Assembly: GCA_002423105.1 (NCBI GenBank) | Contig: DIUT01000048.1 | Location: 1 to 39,539, forward strand | Source: Geobacter sp. UBA6151 | Lineage (GTDB): Bacteria > Desulfobacterota > Desulfuromonadia > Geobacterales > Pseudopelobacteraceae | Direction of reading: 5' to 3' | Length of the DNA: 39,539 bases | Part shown: in pieces, positions 24,313-32,561 of the stretch | Position numbering within the stretch: position 1 is the stretch's first letter | Layout: the number at the start of each line of letters is the position of its first letter | Made by a program: the position numbers and the translations under genes | The notes under the pieces: generated by a model | Databases searched by the model: none | What the model saw: only the letters and a program-made list of their open reading frames with translations | Told to the model about the DNA's origin: nothing

Positions 24313-25054
24313 TTCTGCAACCGGTCTTATAGAAGTTTTTTCATCCCTGCAAGGGGAAGGGCTGTTCTTGGGTTATCGCCAGATATTTGTTCGCTTTCCC
24401 GGGTGCAATCTGGCATGCAGCTATTGCGATACCCCGCTTGCGATGCCGGAGCAGTGCAGGGTTGAAACTGAACCGGGCAGTGGGCAGTTTCGCCTGATAC
24501 CACAGCCGGTGCCGTTCTCAACGCTGTACGACCTTGCTGCAAGTTGGTGCGTTGATCTGCCGGATGCGCATCATTCTTTCAGTATTACCGGCGGAGAACC
24601 GCTGCTCCATGCCGGAGTTCTGGCTGTCTGGTTGCCCCGTCTGCGCGAAATCCTGCCGATTTACCTGGAAACCAACGGAACCCTGCCCGATGCCTTGTCG
24701 CCGCTGCTGCATCTGTTGGATTACATCTGCATGGATATCAAGCTGCCTTCTGTCGCCGGAACTGGCGACCTGTGGGAAGAGCACCGTCGTTTTCTGGAAC
24801 TGGCCCGGGAAACTGAGGTTTCGGTCAAGATGATCGTCGGTCCCCAGACCACTGATCAGGAACTGCTGATGGCCTGCGATCTGGTTTCCGATGTCGATCC
24901 GGAAATTCCGCTGGTACTCCAGCCGCAAACTGGTCGGGATGGAACCGTTACCGTTGCTGCGGTGCAGCTTTTGCACTGGCAGTCATTGGCTGCCCGGCTT
25001 CTGGCTGATGTGCGGGTCATTCCACAGACGCACCGCTTCATGGGGGTGTTATGA
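24302..25054 (+). CDS. queE: 7-carboxy-7-deazaguanine synthase (radical SAM)
   Basis: QueE rearranges 6-carboxytetrahydropterin into 7-carboxy-7-deazaguanine. The 250-aa protein contains EVFSSLQGEGLFLGYRQIFV, the radical-SAM cluster motif CNLACSYC (C-x3-C-x2-C) and SITGGEPLLH for SAM binding. The ATG at 24302 lies inside queD, and the next gene's ATG overlaps its stop (ATGA), so coupled translation on both sides is likely. queC and queF are not in this window. Confidence 0.95.
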   Translation: MKTDSATGLIEVFSSLQGEGLFLGYRQIFVRFPGCNLACSYCDTPLAMPEQCRVETEPGSGQFRLIPQPVPFSTLYDLAASWCVDLPDAHHSFSITGGEPLLHAGVLAVWLPRLREILPIYLETNGTLPDALSPLLHLLDYICMDIKLPSVAGTGDLWEEHRRFLELARETEVSVKMIVGPQTTDQELLMACDLVSDVDPEIPLVLQPQTGRDGTVTVAAVQLLHWQSLAARLLADVRVIPQTHRFMGVL

Positions 25055-25773
25055 TCCTGGCTGACATGACCATGACCCAGGTTGAGGAAGCGCTTGCAAC
25101 CTGCAAAAGCGTGTTGATTCCTTTTGGCGCGCTGGAAGAGCATGGCCCGCATCTGCCGCTTTCCACCGATACCCTGCAAGCGTTTGCAGTGGGCAGCAAG
25201 GCGTCGCAGCTGATCCCGCTCTTTGTTGCGCCGCCGGTCCACTATGGTAATTGCCGTTCCACCAGTTGTCATCCCGGCACGGTTTCCATCTCCACAGCTA
25301 CGCTGAAAGGGCTGCTGAAGGATATTGTCCGTTCCTTCTACCGCCAGGGAGTCCGCAATGTGATTGCCTTGACCGGCCACGCCGGAGGCGCTCACCGCAT
25401 GGCGCTGCAGGATGCCGGGGAGGAACTGCTGGATGAACTGCCGGAACTGAAGATCGCCGTGGTGACCGAGTACGAGCTGGCGAAAGAAGAGGGCAGGGGG
25501 CTGGTGGAAACTGTAGGTGACGCCCATGCCGGTGAGATCGAGACCTCGCGCATCCTGCACAGCCATCCGCATCTGGTGCGAGGGAGTGCGCCGGAGGAAT
25601 ATCCTGCTTTTCCGACCGGTGTGCTGGTGCGGGACAAGCGCCGTTACTGGCCTGGTGGCGTCTGGGGCGATCCCTCGAAGGCTTCAGCCGATAAAGGACG
25701 CCGTCTGGAAGAACTGGTTGTGCGAAAAATCGTGGAACTGGTGAAATTCATGGAGCAGGGATCATATGCATAG
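25051..25773 (+). CDS. Creatininase-family amidohydrolase
   Basis: The 240-aa protein belongs to the creatininase/FAPy-deformylase/MftE fold. It shows IPFGALEEHGPHLPLSTDT with metal ligands Glu, His and Asp, then HYGNCRSTSCHPGTVSI, LTGHAGGAHRMAL and GDAHAGEIETS. Family members hydrolyse cyclic amides, deformylate pyrimidines, or trim the mycofactocin peptide. Here it is coupled to queD-queE by a four-base overlap, so a role near 7-deazaguanine or pterin metabolism is possible. The substrate is unknown. Confidence 0.88.
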   Translation: MILADMTMTQVEEALATCKSVLIPFGALEEHGPHLPLSTDTLQAFAVGSKASQLIPLFVAPPVHYGNCRSTSCHPGTVSISTATLKGLLKDIVRSFYRQGVRNVIALTGHAGGAHRMALQDAGEELLDELPELKIAVVTEYELAKEEGRGLVETVGDAHAGEIETSRILHSHPHLVRGSAPEEYPAFPTGVLVRDKRRYWPGGVWGDPSKASADKGRRLEELVVRKIVELVKFMEQGSYA

Positions 25774-26161
25774 CCAGACGTTGGTGGCATCACACGACCT
25801 GCCAAACGGGCTGCGTGTTGAACTCCTGGATGTTTCCCGGCACTATTACGGCGGTTACTGGCAGGTAGCTCTTGAGGTGGTCTGTCAGGTGCCGCTCTCA
25901 GCTCGGTTGTTTGACGACCCGCTGATGTGTGCCGATGCCCGAACTCTGCTGGGCGAGGTTGTTCCCTTTGTCAGACGTCTTGAAAAAATGGCAGTGCGGC
26001 AGGATTTGATGGAACAGGCGCGTCAGGAACTGCGTGAGCGCTTTGAGCGGCATCTGCTTCCTTTTCTGTCCAACGAGAAATTTCCGGCCAGCTTTATCTC
26101 GTCTGAACTTGATCAACGGCGCAAAAAAACTGTGCGCGGTGTCCCCGTCAGCCATGAGTGA
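25766..26161 (+). CDS. Unknown protein coupled to the creatininase and RlmD-type genes
   Basis: I do not recognise this 131-aa protein. It begins MHSQTLVASHDLPNGLRVELLDVSRHYYGG and continues with a beta-rich half, including YWQVALEVVCQVPL. A helical, Arg/Glu-rich half follows (MEQARQELRERFERHLLPF). There is no signal peptide, membrane segment or Cys-rich motif. It overlaps the creatininase gene by eight bases and the methyltransferase by eight bases, which argues strongly that it is translated. Codon use resembles its neighbours. Confidence 0.8.
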   Translation: MHSQTLVASHDLPNGLRVELLDVSRHYYGGYWQVALEVVCQVPLSARLFDDPLMCADARTLLGEVVPFVRRLEKMAVRQDLMEQARQELRERFERHLLPFLSNEKFPASFISSELDQRRKKTVRGVPVSHE

Positions 26162-27464
26162 TCCGGTACTGGTCATTGAACGGCTGGCTGCCGGCGGCAG
26201 CGGTGTGGGGCGGGTGGACGGCACGGTCTGTTTTGTTCCGTTTACCGCGCCGGGAGACCGTTTACGGGTGCGCATAACGGCTCGCAAACGTTCCTGGATG
26301 CAAGGAGAGCTGCTTGAACTGCTTGAGCCGTCTCCTCTGCGCACCGAGCCGCCTTGTCCGGCCTTCGGACGTTGTGGTGGCTGTGACTGGCAGCATCTCC
26401 GCTACGATGCTCAGTGCCGGGCAAAACAGGGGCTGCTTGGCGACGCTCTCCAGCGGATTGCCGGCATGAGCTCCCCTCCGGTTGAGGAAACCGTTGCTGC
26501 TCCCAATCCTTACGGCTACCGCGCTCGCGCCCAGTTCAAACTGTTTTCAACAGATTCAGGACTTACCGCCGGATTTTTCAGGCGTGGTTCCCACCTTGTG
26601 ATCGATTTGCCGGAAGGCTGTCCGGTGGTGACGCCAGCCATTAATGCTGCGATGCTCCGTCTGCGACCACTGCTGACAACGGTGCCGGATCGGGACCGTA
26701 TCCCCCAGGTCAGCGTTGAAGAAGGGGTTGGCGGGGTAGTGGCGGTGGTCCATTACATTGGACAGCAGCAGGAGCGTCTTGTGCGGCTTTTGTCCGAGTG
26801 GAAGCAGGAACTGGAGCTGGCGGGATTTTTTGTGCAGTCCGGTAGAAAAGAAACACTGACCAGGGTGTTCGGCGACGCCAACCTTGTCTATACGGTGCCT
26901 TCCGGGGGGGACGCTTCGGCGGAGGTCAGCCTTGCCTACGGGATCGGCGGGTTCTCACAGGTCAACCGCCAGCAGAACCGGACCATGGTTGAGCTGGTCC
27001 GACGGCTGCTTGCCCTTGAACCATCCGGGCGTCTGCTGGATTTCTATTGCGGCAACGGTAATCTATCACTGCCGTTGGCCACTCAGGTTGCCGATCTGCT
27101 GGGGGTTGAAGAGTATGCTCCGTCGGTGACATCAGCGATTGACAATGCACGTCAACTTCGTGTAAACAATAGCACTTTCAAGTGTTGCAATGCAGCGGAC
27201 GAGTTGCAGCGTCTGGTGGCGGCAGGTGAACGTTTTGAGGCAGTCGTGCTGGACCCGCCCCGCAGCGGGGCAGCGGATCTGGTTCTCGGTCTGGCTGCAC
27301 TGGGAGCTGCCCGTTTGGTCTATGTCTCCTGTGACCCTGCAACATTTGCCCGTGATGCCGCACTGCTGGAAAGCAGGAAGTATCACCTGGTCAGGGCGAT
27401 TCCGCTGGATATGTTTCCCCATACCGCTCACCTGGAAACAGTTGCGCTTTTTCTGAAACAATAA
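26154..27464 (+). CDS. rlmD: 23S rRNA (uracil-C5)-methyltransferase, RlmD/TrmA family
   Basis: Enzymes of this family methylate C5 of a uridine in 23S rRNA or tRNA using SAM. The 436-aa protein has an N-terminal TRAM-like domain (LVIERLAAGGSGVGRVDG), a 4Fe-4S site FGRCGGCDWQH with a partner Cys, a SAM domain LLDFYCGNGNLSLPLA, and the catalytic cysteine motif VYVSCDPATFARD. LDPPRSGA completes the signature. I start it at ATG 26154, overlapping the previous gene. Members with the Fe-S site include RlmD, RlmC and related proteins, so the exact target is uncertain. Confidence 0.92.
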   Translation: MSDPVLVIERLAAGGSGVGRVDGTVCFVPFTAPGDRLRVRITARKRSWMQGELLELLEPSPLRTEPPCPAFGRCGGCDWQHLRYDAQCRAKQGLLGDALQRIAGMSSPPVEETVAAPNPYGYRARAQFKLFSTDSGLTAGFFRRGSHLVIDLPEGCPVVTPAINAAMLRLRPLLTTVPDRDRIPQVSVEEGVGGVVAVVHYIGQQQERLVRLLSEWKQELELAGFFVQSGRKETLTRVFGDANLVYTVPSGGDASAEVSLAYGIGGFSQVNRQQNRTMVELVRRLLALEPSGRLLDFYCGNGNLSLPLATQVADLLGVEEYAPSVTSAIDNARQLRVNNSTFKCCNAADELQRLVAAGERFEAVVLDPPRSGAADLVLGLAALGAARLVYVSCDPATFARDAALLESRKYHLVRAIPLDMFPHTAHLETVALFLKQ

Positions 27465-27502
27465 TAAATAGATATCACTCGATACCAAAGGAGTCTGCCA
27501 CC

Positions 27503-27784
27503 ATGAACAAGTCGGAACTGATTGAAACCTTTGCTGCCCAACGTGACATTTCCCATAAACGGGCGGAAGAGGTGGTTAACATGATCTTCAACTCCATGAG
27601 CGAAGCCATGATTGGCGGAGACCGGATTGAAATTCGTGGATTGGGCAGTTTTGTGGTCAAGGAGTACGGCGCCTATACCGGTCGCAATCCCAAGTCCGGT
27701 GAGCCGATTGAAGTGCAGCCCAAAAAATTGCCGTTTTTCAAGGTTGGCAAGGAACTGAAGGAACGGATTCTGGACGGCAATTAA
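27503..27784 (+). CDS. ihfB: IHF/HU-family DNA-binding protein (IHF-beta-like)
   Basis: This 93-aa nucleoid protein bends DNA and often assists sigma54 promoters by bringing distant activators to polymerase. The family arm motif is GLGSFVVKEYGAYTGRNPKSGEPI, and the C-terminal FFKVGKELKERI closes the fold. Wording around GRNPKSGEPIEV favours IHF-beta over HU, but the assignment is not certain. AAAGGAG precedes the ATG. It lies 38 bp after the methyltransferase gene and 3 bp before ppx. Confidence 0.92.
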   Translation: MNKSELIETFAAQRDISHKRAEEVVNMIFNSMSEAMIGGDRIEIRGLGSFVVKEYGAYTGRNPKSGEPIEVQPKKLPFFKVGKELKERILDGN

Positions 27785-27787
27785 GCA

Positions 27788-28708
27788 ATGGTGCGCCGAA
27801 TTTCGGCCATTGATCTGGGTACGAATACGGCACGGCTCCTGATTGCCGATTGTTTTCCCGATGGCCGTTTTGAGCAGGTTTACCTGTCCAGAACTATCGT
27901 GCGTCTGGGGGGAGGCTTTGACCGGCGGACCGGTCTGGCCGCCGATGCTGTGCAGCGGACGCTGGACTGTCTTCATGGGTTCCGGCGCGAGATTGACCAT
28001 CGTGGCGTGACTCTGGTGCGGGCCGTTGCCACCAGCGCAGTGCGGGATGCTGCCAATGGCGCTTCCTTTGTGGAACAGGTTGCCCGGGAGACCGGTGTCC
28101 AGCTGGCAATAATTGACGGCAGTCTGGAGGGACGTCTTACTCTGCTTGGGGTTTTGGCGGGCTTGGATCAGCAGCCGCAACAACTGCTGATGTTTGATGT
28201 GGGGGGCGGTAGCACCGAGTACAGTATTGCTCGGGGCGGTCGCCCTCTTTTCGTGCAGAGTCTGCCGCTGGGGGTGGTGCGCCTGACCGAAGGCAAGACG
28301 GAAGCTGTTGCCATGGTTGACAAAATTGACCGTGAGCTGGATGGTCTTGTGCAGGCAATAACGGAGGAACATCTCATTCCTGACCCGGCAAAAAACCTGC
28401 TGGTGGGTACTGCCGGCACGGCAACCACGTTGGCGGCGATCAGTCTGGGAATGGCCGAGTATGACTACCGACGGGTCAACAACCATGTTCTGACCCGCAG
28501 TGAAGTGCAGAGGATTCATGATCTTCTTGCACCTTTGACGCCGTCCGAACGTCTGAAAATCGCTGGCCTTGAGCCGGGCCGTGAGGACCTGATCATTGCC
28601 GGGACCTTGATTACCCTGCATACCATGGAGCGCTTCGGATTTGACCGGATGACGGTCAGTGATTATGGCCTGCTGGAGGGCTTGGTGATTGCGGACCGGT
28701 TGCCGTAA
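27788..28708 (+). CDS. Ppx/GppA-family phosphatase
   Basis: The 306-aa protein has the ASKHA fold: phosphate-1 loop AIDLGTNTARLLIAD, RAVATSAVRDAANG, and phosphate-2 loop FDVGGGSTEYS. Family members hydrolyse polyphosphate or pppGpp. It lacks the C-terminal HD-like domain of long exopolyphosphatases, so it is the short form. It follows the IHF-like gene by 3 bp. With PPK2 elsewhere in the window, a polyphosphate-linked role is possible but unproven. Confidence 0.92.
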   Translation: MVRRISAIDLGTNTARLLIADCFPDGRFEQVYLSRTIVRLGGGFDRRTGLAADAVQRTLDCLHGFRREIDHRGVTLVRAVATSAVRDAANGASFVEQVARETGVQLAIIDGSLEGRLTLLGVLAGLDQQPQQLLMFDVGGGSTEYSIARGGRPLFVQSLPLGVVRLTEGKTEAVAMVDKIDRELDGLVQAITEEHLIPDPAKNLLVGTAGTATTLAAISLGMAEYDYRRVNNHVLTRSEVQRIHDLLAPLTPSERLKIAGLEPGREDLIIAGTLITLHTMERFGFDRMTVSDYGLLEGLVIADRLP

Positions 28709-28726
28709 CGGCCTGTTTCTGCGGGT

Positions 28727-28755
28727 ATGACAAACAGTATTTTTAGTGGTATGAT
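28727..28755 (+). promoter_or_regulatory. Sigma70-type promoter of the EAL-HDOD/kinase unit
   Basis: ATGACA (28727-28732), a 17-bp spacer, and TATGAT (28750-28755) match a sigma70 promoter with one weak base in the -35 element. It lies about 43 bp upstream of the GTG start at 28799. Confidence 0.6.
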
Positions 28756-28798
28756 ACATTTTTAATCAGCGGTATCTGACGTTTTAAGGAGCACCTCG

Positions 28799-30037
28799 GT
28801 GGATCATTCCAAGCATCTGATGGGCAGACAGCCGATCCTGAACGGGCTTGAAGAGATCGTGGGCTACGAGTTGCTGTTCCGCTGTCCTGCCTCCCTTGGC
28901 GCTGCTGATATCCAGTCCTCGCTCAAGGCAACCTCCCAGATCATGTTTGACATTCTCTCCAGTTTTGGTGTGCGTGACGTGCTGGGGGAGCACCGCGGTT
29001 TCATCAATGTTGATGCGGATATGTTGATGAGCGACGCCATTGAGTTGCTGCCGACTGAGAATATCGGGCTTGAGTTGCTTGAGGATATTGTTATTACACC
29101 GGAAATTGTCGAGCGTTGCCGGGAATTGAAAAAAATGGGTTGTCTTCTGGTGCTTGACGATCACCGGTATGCCCCCGAGTATGAACCGCTGTATCAGGGG
29201 ATTGTTGATATCATCAAGCTGGATCTGATCGCCACGCCGCTGGAGGACCTGTACCGGGAGGTAGAACTTTTTCGCCGGTATCCGGTGAAACTGCTGGCCG
29301 AGAAGGTGGACAGCCGACATGTCTATCTGCGTAGCCGCAAGATGGGGTTCGAACTGTTTCAGGGGTACTTTTTTGCCCGGCCGACTCTGGTGCAGAAAAC
29401 CCGCATGGCCAATGCCTCTGCCTCATTTTTTCGTCTTATGCAGCAGCTTTCCAGCGATGCGGATATCGACGCCGTTGAGGATACCTTCAAGCAGAGCCCG
29501 CCTTTAACTTACAAACTGCTGCTGCTGGTCAATTCTCTGGCCTTCACTACCCGAGAAAAGATCCGTACGGTTCGCCATGCCATTACCCAGGTGGGGCTTA
29601 ACCATCTGAAACGCTGGGTGCAGCTTGCAATTTTTGCTGATGACAGCGGTTCCAACCTGAATAATCCGCTGATGGACATGGCGGCTGTCAGAGCTGCCTT
29701 TATGGAGGAGTTGGCCCGTCTTGATCTGGGGAACAGTCGACTGGTGCGCCGGGTTATTCCCGAAGAATCGTTCATGGTGGGAACGCTTTCCATGCTGAAG
29801 GATATTTACGAGATTGATATGGCCGAAATTGTGGCCAACCTGAATCTTTCAGACGAGATACAGGACGCTCTGGTGAACAGAGGCGGTGATCTGGGCACCT
29901 TGTTGTGCGTGACAGAGATGATGGAACGGCTGGAACTTGATGAAGCTGCTGAATGTCTGGAGCGGCTGGGGGTCTCGCCCGAATCGGTGCTGGCCTGCCA
30001 GAAGCGGGCCTATGCGTGGCGTAACCGGTTTGCGTAG
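28799..30037 (+). CDS. EAL-HDOD protein with degenerate EAL site
   Basis: The 412-aa protein joins an EAL domain (about residues 1-200) to an HDOD domain (about 205-400). In the EAL part the signature is ELL, and the DDFGTG loop is replaced by DDHRYA, while IKLDL, LLAEKV and LFQGYFFARP remain. Catalytic residues are therefore incomplete, so it probably binds or relays c-di-GMP signals without hydrolysing it. HDOD domains mediate signalling interactions. It starts at GTG with AAGGAG 8 nt upstream. It lies 27 bp before the histidine kinase gene. Confidence 0.9.
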   Translation: MDHSKHLMGRQPILNGLEEIVGYELLFRCPASLGAADIQSSLKATSQIMFDILSSFGVRDVLGEHRGFINVDADMLMSDAIELLPTENIGLELLEDIVITPEIVERCRELKKMGCLLVLDDHRYAPEYEPLYQGIVDIIKLDLIATPLEDLYREVELFRRYPVKLLAEKVDSRHVYLRSRKMGFELFQGYFFARPTLVQKTRMANASASFFRLMQQLSSDADIDAVEDTFKQSPPLTYKLLLLVNSLAFTTREKIRTVRHAITQVGLNHLKRWVQLAIFADDSGSNLNNPLMDMAAVRAAFMEELARLDLGNSRLVRRVIPEESFMVGTLSMLKDIYEIDMAEIVANLNLSDEIQDALVNRGGDLGTLLCVTEMMERLELDEAAECLERLGVSPESVLACQKRAYAWRNRFA

Positions 30038-30064
30038 TGACATTTTTGTGACAAGAAATATTCC

Positions 30065-32161
30065 ATGATACTCTCCAATCTTCGCCGACACGTGCTGGTC
30101 CCCCTCTCCCTTACCTTTCTGGTGCTTTTGGGCAGCTTTCTGTACAGTGCATACGCCATACGCCGCAACAACATCTCCAGTGCCCTGGACCAGCAGTATC
30201 ACGAAGCACAATCGCTGTTCAACGAACTGCTGTCCATCAAATCGGAATGGATGATCGCCATGGCGGAGACGATCATCAATGATCCGCTGCTGAAGCAGGC
30301 CATGCGGCGTGGTGACCGGGCAGCCCTGTATCAACGGGCGCTTCCTTACTACCGGCGCATATCCGGCCCCGATGGCATTACGCAATTCTATTTCCACAGT
30401 CCCGATGCCAGAAACTTTCTGCGGGTCTACCGACCGCAGCAGTATGGAGATCGCATCACCAGAGAAACCCTGCGTCGGGCCATGGAAAATCATACTCCGG
30501 CCCACGGTCTGGAACTGGACTCCTCCGGTATGCTTACCTTACGTCTGGTCATCCCCTGGCATGACCATGCCGGGCTGCTGGGATACATCGAGCTGGGCGC
30601 GGAAATTGAAGACACGATGCGCAAGCTGGTCAGCATCAATCATGTGGACTATCTGGTGACCATCAACAAACAGCTGCTGGAACGGAAAAACTGGGAAGCG
30701 GGGATGATCCGGCTGAACAGGAGGCCGGAATGGGAGCTGCTGCCGGACCGGGTGGTGGCCAGTCATTCACTGAAGCATATCCCTGACGACATTGTCCGGA
30801 TGCTCTCCAGGAACCGGGGGGGCTCCTTTAGCGGAAATGGCTGGAAAGACGCCACGTTTGACGAGCGGAGCTTTGCGGTCAAGCCGTTCCCGCTGGTGGA
30901 AACCGGCGGTCGGGTGGCGGGAGAGTTTGTGCTGTTGTACGAAACTACCGGCATTACCAAGGATTTTTATAACTTTGTGCTGAAAATTGCGCTGTTGGGG
31001 TTGGGTATCTGCTCAGTCCTGTTTGCCTTTGCCTGGCGGATACTGGGGCTGGTTGAACGCAATCTGCACAGTGCGCAGCAGAAGCTGGCGGACGAAGTGG
31101 ACAATGTCAACCGGGCCAACAGCCTGCTTGAGCTTGAAGTTACCGAGCGGCAACGGGTGGAGGCCGAACTTGTGCACTTGAATGACCACCTGGAAGAACG
31201 GGTCGAGGAACGCACAAGAACGCTCGAGGCCATGAGTCGTGAACTCGAACAGGGCCGCAATGAGCTGGAAGAGGCCTATTCTGAACTGAAGTCACGTCAG
31301 GCGATGATCCTCCATCAGGACAAGATGGCAAGTATCGGCTTGTTGTCTGCTGGAGTTGCCCATGACATCAATAACCCCATCGGTTTTGTGAGCAACAATC
31401 TGGAAGAGTTGCGTGTCTACATGTCCCGTCTACGTCATTTTCTGGAAGCGCAACAGGCTATTACGCAGAGCTGTGCTGGCCCGGCAGATTTGGAAGCGCT
31501 CCGACGTGAGCGGGAAGAACTGGCCATTGATTCCATTTTTGAGGATTTTGATACACTGATTGGCGAATCATTGGACGGGGCCGGGCGGATCAGCAGTATT
31601 GTCAAAAACCTGCGCAGTTTTTCCCGGGTCGATGATGTGGAGTACAAGCTTGCAGATATCAACGAATGTCTGGAAAGCACCATTAATATCACGCACCACG
31701 AGCTGCGTTACAAGGCCCTGGTACATCGCCAGTATGGTGATATTCCCCCTCTATGCTGTTGTCCCCAACAGCTTAATCAGGTGTTCATGAATCTGCTGAT
31801 CAATGCCGGACATGCCATTGAGAAACGGGGAGAGATCACGGTCTGCAGCTGGAGAGAAGAGGACTCGGTATTTGTCTCAATTGCGGATACCGGTAGCGGC
31901 ATTCCGGATGAACTGCTGCCCAGGATTTTCGAGCCGTTCTTTACCACCAAAGAGGTTGGCAAGGGAACCGGATTGGGCCTGAGCATCGTCTACGATATCA
32001 TCAGTCTGCACCGGGGTGAAATCAGTGTTGCAAGCCGTGTGGGGGAGGGGACGACCTTCACGATCCGTTTGTCGCTGGATGCCGGGTATGGGGAAAAATG
32101 CGACTGTCAGATCAGTGAGCCACCTAAGGGCGCCCCAGCTCAAGGAGACAGAAATGTCTGA
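30065..32161 (+). CDS. Membrane sensor histidine kinase with periplasmic sensor
   Basis: This 698-aa kinase has a first membrane helix near residues 10-28 and a periplasmic region of about 270 residues. The periplasmic part contains the Cache-like GMLTLRLVIPWHDHAGLLGY. A second helix lies near 300-325, then a long coiled coil ending near residue 410. The kinase core has the phospho-acceptor His433 in GVAHDINNPIGFVSNN, an N-box NQVFMNLLINAGHAI, and G boxes DTGSGIPDE and GKGTGLGLSIV. It overlaps the receiver gene by eight bases. The ligand is unknown. Confidence 0.94.
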   Translation: MILSNLRRHVLVPLSLTFLVLLGSFLYSAYAIRRNNISSALDQQYHEAQSLFNELLSIKSEWMIAMAETIINDPLLKQAMRRGDRAALYQRALPYYRRISGPDGITQFYFHSPDARNFLRVYRPQQYGDRITRETLRRAMENHTPAHGLELDSSGMLTLRLVIPWHDHAGLLGYIELGAEIEDTMRKLVSINHVDYLVTINKQLLERKNWEAGMIRLNRRPEWELLPDRVVASHSLKHIPDDIVRMLSRNRGGSFSGNGWKDATFDERSFAVKPFPLVETGGRVAGEFVLLYETTGITKDFYNFVLKIALLGLGICSVLFAFAWRILGLVERNLHSAQQKLADEVDNVNRANSLLELEVTERQRVEAELVHLNDHLEERVEERTRTLEAMSRELEQGRNELEEAYSELKSRQAMILHQDKMASIGLLSAGVAHDINNPIGFVSNNLEELRVYMSRLRHFLEAQQAITQSCAGPADLEALRREREELAIDSIFEDFDTLIGESLDGAGRISSIVKNLRSFSRVDDVEYKLADINECLESTINITHHELRYKALVHRQYGDIPPLCCCPQQLNQVFMNLLINAGHAIEKRGEITVCSWREEDSVFVSIADTGSGIPDELLPRIFEPFFTTKEVGKGTGLGLSIVYDIISLHRGEISVASRVGEGTTFTIRLSLDAGYGEKCDCQISEPPKGAPAQGDRNV

Positions 32162-32561
32162 AAAACCGTCTGTGCTGTGCGTTGATGATGAAGCTCCGAT
32201 ATTGCGTACTCTGGAGCGTTTTTGCAGGAATGAAGGGATACCGGTGCGGAGCGCCTCATCCGCCGCTGACGCGCTGGCGCTCATGGAGCGGGAGCCGGTT
32301 GATATTGTTCTGTCAGACTATCTGATGCCGGGGATGAACGGCCTTGATTTTCTCAATGAAGTGCATTCCCGCTGGCCCCGTGTTTCCGGTATTGTCATTT
32401 CCGGTTTTGTCGAGCTTCCAGCGGTAGCCAGCGCCCTGCGGCAAGGAATTATTGTCGGTTTTCTTCACAAACCATGGAAGAGAGACGAGCTGAAGGCGTT
32501 AATCAAAAACGCGTCAGAGCGTTGCAGGGGATTTGCGAAAGAAGGAGCTGTTGCGTCGTGA
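32154..32561 (+). CDS. CheY-like response regulator (RpfG-type receiver)
   Basis: The 135-aa single-domain receiver has acidic residues DDE at 11-13, phospho-acceptor D55 in VLSDYLMPGMNG, and the conserved Lys in FLHKPW. The KPW ending is typical of receivers that team with HD-GYP or EAL proteins. AAGGAG sits 6 nt before the ATG at 32154. It overlaps the kinase upstream (eight bases) and the NtrC-type gene downstream (four bases). It probably accepts phosphate from the adjacent kinase. Confidence 0.93.
   Translation: MSEKPSVLCVDDEAPILRTLERFCRNEGIPVRSASSAADALALMEREPVDIVLSDYLMPGMNGLDFLNEVHSRWPRVSGIVISGFVELPAVASALRQGIIVGFLHKPWKRDELKALIKNASERCRGFAKEGAVAS

Noticed and set aside
27428..28759. A 443-codon open frame on the minus strand opposite the IHF and Ppx/GppA genes
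   Set aside because: Its translation shows no recognisable domain, and it runs antisense to two clearly conserved proteins. It is a shadow frame.
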